Source: Pseudomonas fluorescens (GTDB lineage Bacteria > Pseudomonadota > Gammaproteobacteria > Pseudomonadales > Pseudomonadaceae). Taken from it: 64,000 bases of DNA. The notes beneath the pieces are model-generated. The model was not told the DNA's origin. It saw only the letters and a program-made list of their open reading frames with translations, and did not search any database. The position numbers and the translations under genes are program-made. This document shows, piece after piece, positions 56,676-64,000 of the stretch. The stretch lies in contig NZ_VCNJ01000040.1 of NCBI RefSeq assembly GCF_005938625.1, forward strand, positions 62,001 to 126,000, written 5' to 3'. Numbering within the stretch: the stretch's first letter is position 1; each line of letters begins with the position of its first letter.

Positions 56676-59600
56676 TCAAGCGTCCTTACGCACCCGAAAC
56701 CAAGCCGCATACAACGCCGGCAAAAACAACAGCGTCAACGCCGTCGCAACAATCAACCCGCCCATGATCGCCACCGCCATCGGCCCAAAAAACACACTGC
56801 GCGACAACGGAATCATCGCCAAAACCGCCGCCAACGCCGTCAACACAATCGGCCGGAACCGCCGCACAGTCGCCTCGATAATCGCCTGCCAAGGCTTAAG
56901 CCCCGAGACGATATCCTGCTCGATCTGATCCACCAGAATCACCGAATTACGCATGATCATCCCCGACAGCGCAATCGTCCCCAACATCGCCACAAACCCG
57001 AACGGCTGGCGGAACACCATCAAGAACAACGTCACCCCAATCAACCCCAACGGCGCCGTCAAAAACACCATCGCCGTGCGCGAAAAACTGCGCAACTGCA
57101 CCATCAACAGCGTCAGCACCACGACGATGAACATCGGAACCCCGGCATTCACTGACTTCTGCCCGCGCTCGGAATCCTCCACCGTGCCGCCGACATCCAA
57201 CAGATAACCATCAGGCAACTCGGCACGAATAGAATCCAGCGTCGGCATGATCTGCTTGACCAACGTCGCCGGCTGCTCTTTGCCATAAATATCCGCGCGC
57301 ACGGTCACGTTCGGCAGCCGATTGCGATGCCAGATAATCCCTTCCTCAAAGCCATATTCCAGCGTGGCAATCTGCGACAACGCCACACTGCGGCCGTTAT
57401 CCGTCGGCACCGCCAGACTCGGCAGCAACGACAACTCAGTGCGCTCATGCACCGTGCCGCGCAGCAGAATCTCGATCAATTCGTTGTCTTCGCGATACTG
57501 ACTGACACTCGACCCGGTCAACGAACTCTGCAGGAATTTCGCCAGATTGGCCGTGCTCACGCCCAGCGCCCGGGCGCGATCCTGATCGATATTCAGGTAC
57601 ACGACCTTGCTCGGCTCTTCCCAATCCAGATGCACATTGACCACATGTGGATTCTCGCGAACCTTGGCCGCCACCTTGCGCGCCAACGCACGAACCTCTT
57701 CGATGTGTTCACCGGTCACGCGGAACTGCACCGGATAACCAACCGGCGGGCCGTTCTCCAGTCGTGTCACCCGCGAGCGCAGCGCCGGGAACTGCTCGTT
57801 CAGCGCTTCAATCAACCAGGTGCGCAGCGCTTCCCGCTCTTCGATGGTCTTCGCCAACACCACAAACTGGGCGAAGCTCGCCGCCGGCAATTGCTGATCG
57901 AGCGGCAGGTAGAAACGTGGCGATCCGGTGCCGACATACGCCACGTAATTATCGATGCCCGCATGATCCTTGAGCATCGCCTCAAGTCGCTTGACCTCAC
58001 CGGTGGTATTGGCCAGCGACGCGCCTTCAGCCAGTTTCAGATCGACCATCAACTCCAGTCGATTGGAAGCCGGGAAGAACTGCTGCGGGACGAAGCGGAA
58101 CAACATCACCGAGGCAATAAACAGCCCGACTGTCAGCACGATCACGGTCTTGCGATGCATCACGCACCACTCGACCAGACGCCGGACCCGCTGATAAAAC
58201 GGCGTGCCGTAAGGATCCGGCTGACCATCGCCAGTGCCATGTTTGGCCGCATGAATTTTCGCCAGATCCGGCAGGAGTTTTTCCCCCAGATACGGCACGA
58301 ACATCACCGCCGCCACCCACGAAGCGAGCAACGCGATGGTCACCACCTGGAAGATCGAACGGGTGTATTCACCTGTGCCGGACTGCGCGGTGGCAATCGG
58401 CAAAAAACCTGCGGCAGTAATCAACGTACCGGTGAGCATCGGGAACGCGGTGCTGGTCCAGGCGTAGCTCGCCGCGCGGATGCGGTCGAAGCCCTGCTCC
58501 ATTTTGATCGCCATCATTTCCACGGCGATGATCGCGTCGTCCACCAGCAAGCCCAGCGCCAACACCAACGCGCCAAGAGAGATCTTGTGCAGGCCGATGC
58601 CGAGGTAATACATGCAGGCGAAGGTCATCGCCAGCACCAGCGGAATGGTCAGCGCCACCACCATGCCGGTGCGCACGCCGAGGGAGAAGAAGCTCACCAG
58701 CAACACGATTGCCAGCGCTTCGACCAGTACCTGAACGAACTCGCCGACCCCGGTTTTCACCGCCGCCGGCTGATCGGAAACCTTGCGCAGTTGCATGCCG
58801 GCCGGAAGGTTTTTCTGGATGCGCGAGAAATCACCCTCCAGCGCTTTACCGAGCACCAGAATGTCGCCACCGTCCTTCATCGCCACCGCCAGACCAATCG
58901 CGTCTTCGCCCATGAAACGCATGCGCGGCGCCGGTGGGTCGTTGAAACCGCGACGCACATCGGCGACATCGGAGATCCGAAACGTACGATCACCGACGCG
59001 GATCGGGAAATTCTTTATCTCATCGACTGTCTGAAAATTCCCCGATACCCGTAGCTGCAAACGCTCGCTACCGGTTTCAAAGAACCCAGCAGTCGACACC
59101 GCGTTCTGTTCTTGCAGCGCTTGTTGTACCGCCGACAGCGGCAGGCCGAGGGTCGCCAGTTTGACGTTGGACAGCTCGACCCAGATTTTCTCATCCTGCA
59201 AACCGAGCAGGTCGACCTTGCCGACATCCTTGACCCGTTGCAGCTGAATCTGGATGCGGTCGGCGTAATCCTTGAGCACGGCGTAATCGAAACCGTCGCC
59301 GGTCAGCGCATAAATATTGCCGAACGTGGTGCCGAATTCATCGTTGAAAAACGGCCCCTGAATATCCGGCGGCAAGGTCTGGCGAATATCGCTGACCTTC
59401 TTGCGCACCTGATACCAGAGATCGGGGATTTCCTTGGAATGCATCGAGTCGCGGGCAATGAACGTGACTTGCGATTCACCGGGGCGCGAGAACGAGACGA
59501 TGCGCTCGTATTCGCCGGTTTCCATCAGTTTCTTTTCAATGCGCTCGGTGACCTGGCGTGAGACTTCCTGCGCGGTAGCTCCCGGCCAGCGGGTTTGAAT

Positions 59601-59744
59601 CACCATGGCTTTGAAAGTAAACGGCGGGTCTTCACTCTGGCCGAGTTTGGTGTAGGACAAGGCGCCGACGATGGCCAGCAAAAGCATCAGGAACAGTACG
59701 ATCTGGCGATTACGCAGCGCCCATTCGGAAAGGTTGAAGCGCAT
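56676..59744 (-). CDS. RND-family efflux transporter permease
   Basis: A 1022-residue inner-membrane proton-driven pump of the AcrB superfamily. It has the duplicated layout: TM1, large periplasmic loop (about 30-330), TM2-7, second loop (about 560-860), TM8-12. The proton-relay aspartates are in LLVDDAIIAVEMM of TM4. The N-terminus NLSEWALRNRQIVLFLMLLL resembles TriC of P. aeruginosa and related pumps. It follows its adaptor by 6 bases. No outer-membrane channel gene is present, so it probably borrows one such as TolC/OprM type. Substrates unknown. Confidence 0.93.
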   Translation of the reverse strand: MRFNLSEWALRNRQIVLFLMLLLAIVGALSYTKLGQSEDPPFTFKAMVIQTRWPGATAQEVSRQVTERIEKKLMETGEYERIVSFSRPGESQVTFIARDSMHSKEIPDLWYQVRKKVSDIRQTLPPDIQGPFFNDEFGTTFGNIYALTGDGFDYAVLKDYADRIQIQLQRVKDVGKVDLLGLQDEKIWVELSNVKLATLGLPLSAVQQALQEQNAVSTAGFFETGSERLQLRVSGNFQTVDEIKNFPIRVGDRTFRISDVADVRRGFNDPPAPRMRFMGEDAIGLAVAMKDGGDILVLGKALEGDFSRIQKNLPAGMQLRKVSDQPAAVKTGVGEFVQVLVEALAIVLLVSFFSLGVRTGMVVALTIPLVLAMTFACMYYLGIGLHKISLGALVLALGLLVDDAIIAVEMMAIKMEQGFDRIRAASYAWTSTAFPMLTGTLITAAGFLPIATAQSGTGEYTRSIFQVVTIALLASWVAAVMFVPYLGEKLLPDLAKIHAAKHGTGDGQPDPYGTPFYQRVRRLVEWCVMHRKTVIVLTVGLFIASVMLFRFVPQQFFPASNRLELMVDLKLAEGASLANTTGEVKRLEAMLKDHAGIDNYVAYVGTGSPRFYLPLDQQLPAASFAQFVVLAKTIEEREALRTWLIEALNEQFPALRSRVTRLENGPPVGYPVQFRVTGEHIEEVRALARKVAAKVRENPHVVNVHLDWEEPSKVVYLNIDQDRARALGVSTANLAKFLQSSLTGSSVSQYREDNELIEILLRGTVHERTELSLLPSLAVPTDNGRSVALSQIATLEYGFEEGIIWHRNRLPNVTVRADIYGKEQPATLVKQIMPTLDSIRAELPDGYLLDVGGTVEDSERGQKSVNAGVPMFIVVVLTLLMVQLRSFSRTAMVFLTAPLGLIGVTLFLMVFRQPFGFVAMLGTIALSGMIMRNSVILVDQIEQDIVSGLKPWQAIIEATVRRFRPIVLTALAAVLAMIPLSRSVFFGPMAVAIMGGLIVATALTLLFLPALYAAWFRVRKDA

Positions 59745-59750
59745 CGGGGC

Positions 59751-60851
59751 TTACTCCTTGTCCACCAGATTGACCACACGGTTGGAGCGATCCACCGGAC
59801 GCACCTGCTGACCTTCCAGAAGCACATGCACGCCGGCGGCGACCACCCAATCACTGGCGTTCAAGCCTTCGAGCACCGGCACGCTTTTCTCGCCGAACGG
59901 GCCGACGCGTACCGGGGTTTTCTTCAAGGTGTTGTTGCCGTTGACGACCCAGACGTAGGTCGCGCCGTTTTCCGCAGTGAGTGCCGAGAGCGGCACTGAC
60001 AGGGAAACGTTATCGGCCGATTGCACGAACACCCGGGCGCTCTGACCCAGTTCGGCCGGGACTTTGCCGCTGGTGAACGAGATGCGTGCAGCGAAGGTGC
60101 GCGAGCGTGGATCGGCGGCAGGCGACAGTTCGCGGATCTGTCCGGCGAAGCGCTGATTCTGTTGGGTCCACAGTTCGACCGTCACGGGCTGACCAACCTT
60201 GAAGCGGCCGAAGCTCTGCTCCGGCAGGCTGATCAGCACTTCGCGCTCGCCGTCGGTGGCGAGGGTGAACACGGTTTGCCCGGCGGCAACCACTTGTCCC
60301 ACTTCGACCGAACGTTTGGCCACCACGCCATCCTGCGGCGCACGCAGCACCGCGTAACTGGCCTGATTGGTCGAAACGTTGAATTCAGCTTTGATTTGTT
60401 TGAGGCGGGCTTCACCGGAACGGTAAAGGTTTTCGGCGTTGTCGTAAGCCGAGCGGCTGACCATCTGCCGATCCATCAGAGTCTTGTAGCGATCGCGCTC
60501 GGCGCGCACCAGATTGAGATTGGCTTCGGCGGCGGCAACCTGGGCGCGGGTGGCTTCCAGTTGCAGACGCACGTCTTGCGGATCGAGCTCGGCGAGCGGT
60601 TGATCAGCCTTCACCCGCTGGCCTTCATCGACCAGTCGTCGGCTGACTTTGCCGCCAATGCGAAAGGCCAGATCGGGTTCGTAGCGGGCGCGCACCTCGC
60701 CCGGATAACTTTCCATCGCCTGCGCCGAAGGCTCTGGCTGCACCACCATGGCCGGTCGCACGGTCACTTGCACCGCCTCTTCCTGACCACACGCTGACAA
60801 AAGGAACGCCAGACTCACTGGCAACGCGAGGGACAACGCATGGCGGAACAT
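59751..60851 (-). CDS. RND efflux periplasmic adaptor (membrane fusion lipoprotein)
   Basis: A 366-residue adaptor with a lipoprotein signal (LLSACGQEE, cysteine at about residue 21). The order is beta-barrel/lipoyl half (YPGEVRARYEPDLAFRIGGK), an alpha-helical hairpin (about 95-160, QLEATRAQVAAAEANLNLV), the second lipoyl half (GVVAKRSVEVGQVVAAGQTV) and a C-terminal membrane-proximal domain. It heads the operon, 6 bases before the permease, and diverges from a TetR gene. TriABC has two adaptors; only one is encoded here. Confidence 0.93.
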   Translation of the reverse strand: MFRHALSLALPVSLAFLLSACGQEEAVQVTVRPAMVVQPEPSAQAMESYPGEVRARYEPDLAFRIGGKVSRRLVDEGQRVKADQPLAELDPQDVRLQLEATRAQVAAAEANLNLVRAERDRYKTLMDRQMVSRSAYDNAENLYRSGEARLKQIKAEFNVSTNQASYAVLRAPQDGVVAKRSVEVGQVVAAGQTVFTLATDGEREVLISLPEQSFGRFKVGQPVTVELWTQQNQRFAGQIRELSPAADPRSRTFAARISFTSGKVPAELGQSARVFVQSADNVSLSVPLSALTAENGATYVWVVNGNNTLKKTPVRVGPFGEKSVPVLEGLNASDWVVAAGVHVLLEGQQVRPVDRSNRVVNLVDKE

Positions 60852-60885
60852 GGTGACGGACCTTTCGCTAATGGTGCTTGGAATA

Positions 60886-60935
60886 ATTATACTGGCGGGT
60901 ATGTTATTAATAGCAAACTCACCAGTCCAGTATTA
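60886..60935. promoter_or_regulatory. Divergent promoter and candidate TetR operator
   Basis: ACTGGCGGGT (60891-60900) and ACTCACCAGT (60917-60926) are inverted with 8 of 10 positions matching, and CCAGTATTA follows at 60927-60935, echoing TTATACTGG at 60887-60895. A perfect -10 (TATAAT on the minus strand, 60886-60891) for the adaptor gene overlaps the left arm, with TTGCTA 19 bases upstream. A bound repressor would block that promoter. Confidence 0.6.
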
Positions 60936-60945
60936 AAAGCGAAGA

Positions 60946-61581
60946 ATGTCGAACAATCTTTCAGCTCCAAACGGTCCGGGCCGCCCCAAGGATCTGGCCA
61001 AGCGCCAGGCAATCCTCGACGCGGCGAAAATTCTCTTTCTGAGTCATGGCTATGCCAACACCAGCATGGACGCGGTCGCCAGCGAGGCCGGCGTGTCGAA
61101 GTTGACGGTCTACAGCCATTTCAACGACAAGGAGACGTTGTTCTCCGCTGCCGTGGTGGCCAAATGCGAGGAGCAATTACCGCCGTTGTTCTTCGAATTG
61201 CCCGAAGGCATCGCTGTGGAAAATGTGTTGCTGAACATTGCGCGAGGCTTTCATCACCTGATCAACAGTGATGAGTCGGTGAATTTGCACCGCTTGATCA
61301 TGGCGTTGGGCAGTCAGGACCCGAAGCTGTCGCTGATCTTCTTCGAGGCCGGCCCGCAGCGCATGGTGCAAGGCATGGAGCGGTTGTTGACGCGCATTCA
61401 CGAGACCGGTGCGCTGAGCATTGATCTGCCGCGCAATGCCGCTGAGCATTTCTTCTGCCTGATCAAGGGTGCGGGGAATTTTCGGCTGTTGTATGGCTGT
61501 GGCGAGCCGTTGACTGAAGAGGCAGCGGAAAGCCATGTGCAGGAAGTGGTGGCTTTGTTTATGCGTGCTTACAGGCCCTGA
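60946..61581 (+). CDS. TetR-family transcriptional regulator
   Basis: A 211-residue repressor-type protein. The helix-turn-helix is at about 20-65 (ILDAAKILFLSHGYANTSMD, then VASEAGVSKLTVYSHFNDKE), followed by a helical ligand-binding domain. It diverges from the RND adaptor gene across a 94-base gap containing a dyad, so it most likely represses the pump; ligand unknown. A REP pair lies after the gene. Confidence 0.93.
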   Translation: MSNNLSAPNGPGRPKDLAKRQAILDAAKILFLSHGYANTSMDAVASEAGVSKLTVYSHFNDKETLFSAAVVAKCEEQLPPLFFELPEGIAVENVLLNIARGFHHLINSDESVNLHRLIMALGSQDPKLSLIFFEAGPQRMVQGMERLLTRIHETGALSIDLPRNAAEHFFCLIKGAGNFRLLYGCGEPLTEEAAESHVQEVVALFMRAYRP

Positions 61582-61607
61582 CTTTTAAGGTATCTGAGCG
61601 GACGCCT

Positions 61608-61670
61608 TCGCGAGCAAGCTCGCTCCCACATTGGAATGCATTTCAAATGTGGGAGCGAGCTTGCTCGCGA
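61608..61670. repeat. REP pair between the TetR gene and rsmJ
   Basis: Inverted copies CGCGAGCAAGCTCGCTCCCA (61608-61630) and GTGGGAGCGAGCTTGCTCGC (61649-61670) with only 18 bases between them, in which CATTTGAA/TTGGAATG-like words also pair. It lies between convergent genes. Confidence 0.92.
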
Positions 61671-61687
61671 ATGGGGGCGCCTCGGTA

Positions 61688-62470
61688 TTAAGGCTTGAGC
61701 GCTTTCTTCGGATAGATATCGTATCGGCTCGATTTGCCATCCAGCGCATGACTCGGCTTCGGCCCCTCAATGCACGGCGCCTTGCGCGGTCGCTTGACCA
61801 CCACCCGGTGCGTCGCCAGTGCCAGCGCTGCCTGCAACAGTGCCGGCGCATCCGGATCATCGCCCACCAGCGGCCGGAACAGGCGCATTTCCTTCTTCAC
61901 CAGCGCAGTCTTTTCGCGATGCGGAAACATCGGGTCGAGATAGATCACCTGCGGCGGCTCGCCTTCCCAGTTCTGCATGACCTCGATGGAGTTGCCCTTG
62001 AGCAAGGTCATCCGCGCCACGATCGGCGCCACGTCGAAATCCTCCGCCGCGCGCGCCAGGCCATCCTCCAGCAACGCGCCAATCAGCGGCTGACGCTCGA
62101 TCAGACTCATCTCGCAACCGAGACTGGCCAGCACGAACGCATCCTTGCCCAACCCCGCCGTGGCATCCAGCACCCGCGGGCGCACGCCTTGGGCAATGCC
62201 GACCGCCTTGGCGATCATCTGCCCGCTGCCGCCCCCGTATAAACGCCGATGCGCCGCACCGCCCTCAACGAAGTCGACGCGCACCGGACCCGGTGCATCC
62301 GGGCCGAGCTGTTGCAGCTGCAAACCCTGCTCGCCGACCTGCAAGGCAAACTCGCCGTCCGTCACTTCACGCGGCAGACCGAGGCATTCGGCCCACTGCT
62401 GCGCTTGCGCTTCAAACGTCGCGCCGAGTGCTTCGACGTGGATGCGGCAGGCCGCGGGTTGCTCAATCAT
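61688..62470 (-). CDS. rsmJ: 16S rRNA (guanine1516-N2)-methyltransferase RsmJ
   Basis: RsmJ (260 residues) methylates G1516 of 16S rRNA using SAM. The SAM-binding motif LDATAGLGKDAFVLASLG and the catalytic-site segment VIYLDPMFPHREKTALVKKE are clear. The ATG at 62470 (MIEQPAACRIHVEAL) is preferred to one at 62521, whose extra codons are unlike the family. It is divergent from an uncharacterised gene. Confidence 0.93.
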   Translation of the reverse strand: MIEQPAACRIHVEALGATFEAQAQQWAECLGLPREVTDGEFALQVGEQGLQLQQLGPDAPGPVRVDFVEGGAAHRRLYGGGSGQMIAKAVGIAQGVRPRVLDATAGLGKDAFVLASLGCEMSLIERQPLIGALLEDGLARAAEDFDVAPIVARMTLLKGNSIEVMQNWEGEPPQVIYLDPMFPHREKTALVKKEMRLFRPLVGDDPDAPALLQAALALATHRVVVKRPRKAPCIEGPKPSHALDGKSSRYDIYPKKALKP

Positions 62471-62562
62471 GGAAAACACGCTCAAAAATTCAAGGAGCGG
62501 CAAAAACCGCCGATAACTCATTCAACGCGCATTTTGCCAGAGCTGAGCGTCAACCGAAAAAA

Positions 62563-63183
62563 ATGTCAGGCATTCTTCCCACATCGATTGGCTACATTTC
62601 GCCCCATGGCGACTTTAGCCGTCACAACACTCAAGCACTGAGCGGCGTCAGTCACCTGTGGCAGGATTTCTTTGCCCAGGCGATGGCCGAACAGACGAGT
62701 GAAGTGGTGCCTGCCTGCGGCACGTTTCCGCCGGTTGACCTGAGCAGCCCGGAAGAACCGACTATCGGCAGCGAGCTGCACGCGCACATCGTCAGCCAGC
62801 GCGAGTGCGATGTGGTGGAAACCGAAGTGCGTCCGCCGGAGCCGCTGTTCCTGCCGATCGCCGAGTTCGAAATGGACTTGCTCGACAAGCCATTCCCACC
62901 GTTCCCGCCGGAAGAACTGAAAGCTCAGCAAGAGCAACAGGATTTCGACAGCAGCTGGGTGCGCCCAGTGGTGATCAACAATGGTCAGCCCGTTCCAGAG
63001 CCTGGCCCGGCACCGCAGAAGAAACCGCTGTACCTGCCGATTGCCGAGTTCGATCTGGACCTGTTGCAAAAGCCTTATCCGCCGTTCCCGCCGGAAGAAA
63101 TCGTCGAGCAACAGAAGGCGCTGGACTTCGATAATGGCTGGGCCCGCCCGATCGTTCTGCAGAACCTGCGCCTCGCCGCTTAA
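62563..63183 (+). CDS. Uncharacterised protein with a duplicated proline-rich module
   Basis: A 206-residue protein I cannot assign. The first 45 residues look helical (LSGVSHLWQDFFAQAMAEQ). Two 45-residue modules follow, 94-138 and 155-199, each reading PL(F/Y)LPIAEF, acidic DLL, KP(F/Y)PPFPPEE, a QQ-rich helix, then DFD and W(V/A)RP(V/I)V. They align with no gaps. No signal peptide or membrane helix is visible. The start at 62563 has only a weak ribosome binding site. It diverges from rsmJ and converges on the extensin-like gene with 3 bases between. Confidence 0.75.
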   Translation: MSGILPTSIGYISPHGDFSRHNTQALSGVSHLWQDFFAQAMAEQTSEVVPACGTFPPVDLSSPEEPTIGSELHAHIVSQRECDVVETEVRPPEPLFLPIAEFEMDLLDKPFPPFPPEELKAQQEQQDFDSSWVRPVVINNGQPVPEPGPAPQKKPLYLPIAEFDLDLLQKPYPPFPPEEIVEQQKALDFDNGWARPIVLQNLRLAA

Positions 63184-63186
63184 CCC

Positions 63187-63879
63187 TCAGCGACACACGC
63201 TCCAGCGCCCGACATCGACATGAAAATGGTTGCGGTGGGCGGCGTTGTAATCCGGACTCAACACCACACTGAATGCCTCGCAGGCGCCATCGCGCAGCTG
63301 ACGCAGAAACTGCGCGTCCTGATTTTTCTTGGGCCAGTCCTTGAGCACGCTGACCGTGCGGCCGTCGGCCAGCCGAAACCCGGCAATGTCCAGCGCATCA
63401 GCACTTGCATGACGGCTGAGCGCCCCGCTCTCGCGATTGTAGACATTGCGGCAGGCGAAGCTGCCGAGGTGATCAAGACGCGCCACTTTCTGACCGTAAA
63501 CCGACTGTGCGGCGGGTTGCAGCGAATGGTGTTCGAACATCGCGTAGGCCACCGCCAACGGACAACTGGCGAGGAAACTGCTGCTCAGCGCCACCTCGCC
63601 GCCCTGTACACGCAAGGCGCCGATTAGCGGACATTTGGCGTCAGGACTGTCGGATTGACGTGTGACGCGCAGATCGGAGCTGCTTAACGCTTGGGTGCAG
63701 AGTTCAGGATCGCTGCGCAAGCGCATCAGCTTGTAGCCGGTCAGCCAGTTGGGCGCGGCTTTCACGTCCAGCGGTGCCCACGGATTCCACTGCGCCGGCA
63801 CGTCCAGCCAACCGCGCCAGACACTGACCGCGGCGCCGCCGATCATCATCAGCACCAGCCAGAATATCCACCGCCCCAT
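63187..63879 (-). CDS. Extensin-like family protein
   Basis: A 230-residue protein with an N-terminal membrane anchor or signal (about residues 4-21) and a C-terminal extensin-like domain. CPLIGALRVQGGEVALSSSF, SFACRNVYNRESGALSRHAS and NAAHRNHFHVDVGRWSVC match the bacterial family, whose His and Asp residues (HASADALDIAGF, HRNHFHVD) resemble those of zinc D,D-peptidases. A cell-wall role is plausible but unproved. It follows the partial gene at the right edge by 2 bases. Confidence 0.87.
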   Translation of the reverse strand: MGRWIFWLVLMMIGGAAVSVWRGWLDVPAQWNPWAPLDVKAAPNWLTGYKLMRLRSDPELCTQALSSSDLRVTRQSDSPDAKCPLIGALRVQGGEVALSSSFLASCPLAVAYAMFEHHSLQPAAQSVYGQKVARLDHLGSFACRNVYNRESGALSRHASADALDIAGFRLADGRTVSVLKDWPKKNQDAQFLRQLRDGACEAFSVVLSPDYNAAHRNHFHVDVGRWSVCR

Positions 63880-63881
63880 GT

Positions 63882-64000
63882 TCAGCCTTTGAAAAACTGA
63901 TTGGCCTTGGCGTACGGCATCGACTGCGAGGTAAAGCCGAACGTGCCCGATTGCTGGATCTCTTGCGCGGCGCGGAAGAACTCGCCGAACGCTGCCAACG
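63882..64000 (-). CDS. C-terminal end of an unidentified gene
   Basis: The last 39 or so codons of a minus-strand gene entering from the right edge, with a TGA stop at 63884-63882. The readable end includes FGEFFRAAQEIQQSGTFGF and SMPYAKANQFFKG. I do not recognise it. It lies 2 bases before the extensin-like gene and is probably in one operon with it. Confidence 0.7.
   Translation of the reverse strand, partial: LAAFGEFFRAAQEIQQSGTFGFTSQSMPYAKANQFFKG

Overview
The window is core chromosome of a Pseudomonas of the fluorescens group. This rests on gene order (ispF-truD-surE-pcm-nlpD; accA-tilS-pyrG-kdsA-eno-ftsB-ispD; rpsB-tsf-pyrH-frr-uppS-cdsA-dxr-rseP-bamA-skp-lpxD-fabZ-lpxA-lpxB-rnhB-dnaE; glnD-dapC-arsC-like-dapD), GC-rich codon use, and many intergenic REP palindromes of the GTGGGAGCGAGCTTGCTCGC type. 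No rRNA, tRNA, CRISPR array, insertion sequence, prophage or replication origin was seen.

Layout. 1-5310 (minus): start of nlpD, then pcm, surE, truD and ispF, preceded by the glutathione-dependent formaldehyde genes fghA and adhC. A LysR regulator (5428-6324, plus) diverges from adhC. 6468-18590 (minus): ispD, ftsB, eno, kdsA, pyrG, tilS, accA, dnaE, rnhB. 18587-32567 (minus): lpxB, lpxA, fabZ, lpxD, skp, bamA, rseP, dxr, cdsA, uppS, frr, pyrH, tsf, rpsB. This long block couples translation (S2, EF-Ts, RRF), UMP kinase, isoprenoid and undecaprenyl synthesis, phospholipid precursors, outer-membrane protein assembly and lipid A synthesis. 32941-37711 (plus): map, glnD, dapC. 37932-40340: an AT-richer accessory astacin-like metallopeptidase and a convergent Na+/H+ antiporter. 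40634-43821 (plus): ArsC-like protein, dapD, cysteine desulfurase csdA and csdE, then convergent tcdA (minus). 44979-50222 (plus): ndvB-type glucan glucosyltransferase, dapE, rlmA and a small conserved protein; a cold-shock gene converges on them. 50760-54507 (plus): plsB, a YbaY-like lipoprotein, a DUF4197 protein. 54504-61581: a Fic protein, a repeat-rich junction, and an RND pump with its adaptor, divergent from a TetR regulator. 61688-64000: rsmJ, an uncharacterised protein with a duplicated proline-rich module, an extensin-like protein and the end of an unidentified gene.

Lysine/peptidoglycan precursor synthesis is spread through the window (dapC, dapD, dapE), as is the MEP isoprenoid pathway (ispD, ispF, dxr, with uppS as consumer). 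csdA, csdE and tcdA together fit the tRNA ct6A modification module.

Most of the window is ordinary housekeeping DNA and I found no convincing wholly new system. The most interesting items are the leaderless astacin-like protease with a 9-bp inverted repeat upstream, the duplicated-module protein at 62563-63183, palindromic repeats whose ends form the stop codons of neighbouring genes, a terminator hairpin abutting the ispF start codon, a terminator between rseP and bamA, and a three-copy 71-bp tandem REP array beside the Fic gene. Start codons were adjusted from the longest reading frame where a ribosome binding site, a gene overlap or family length favoured a different one.
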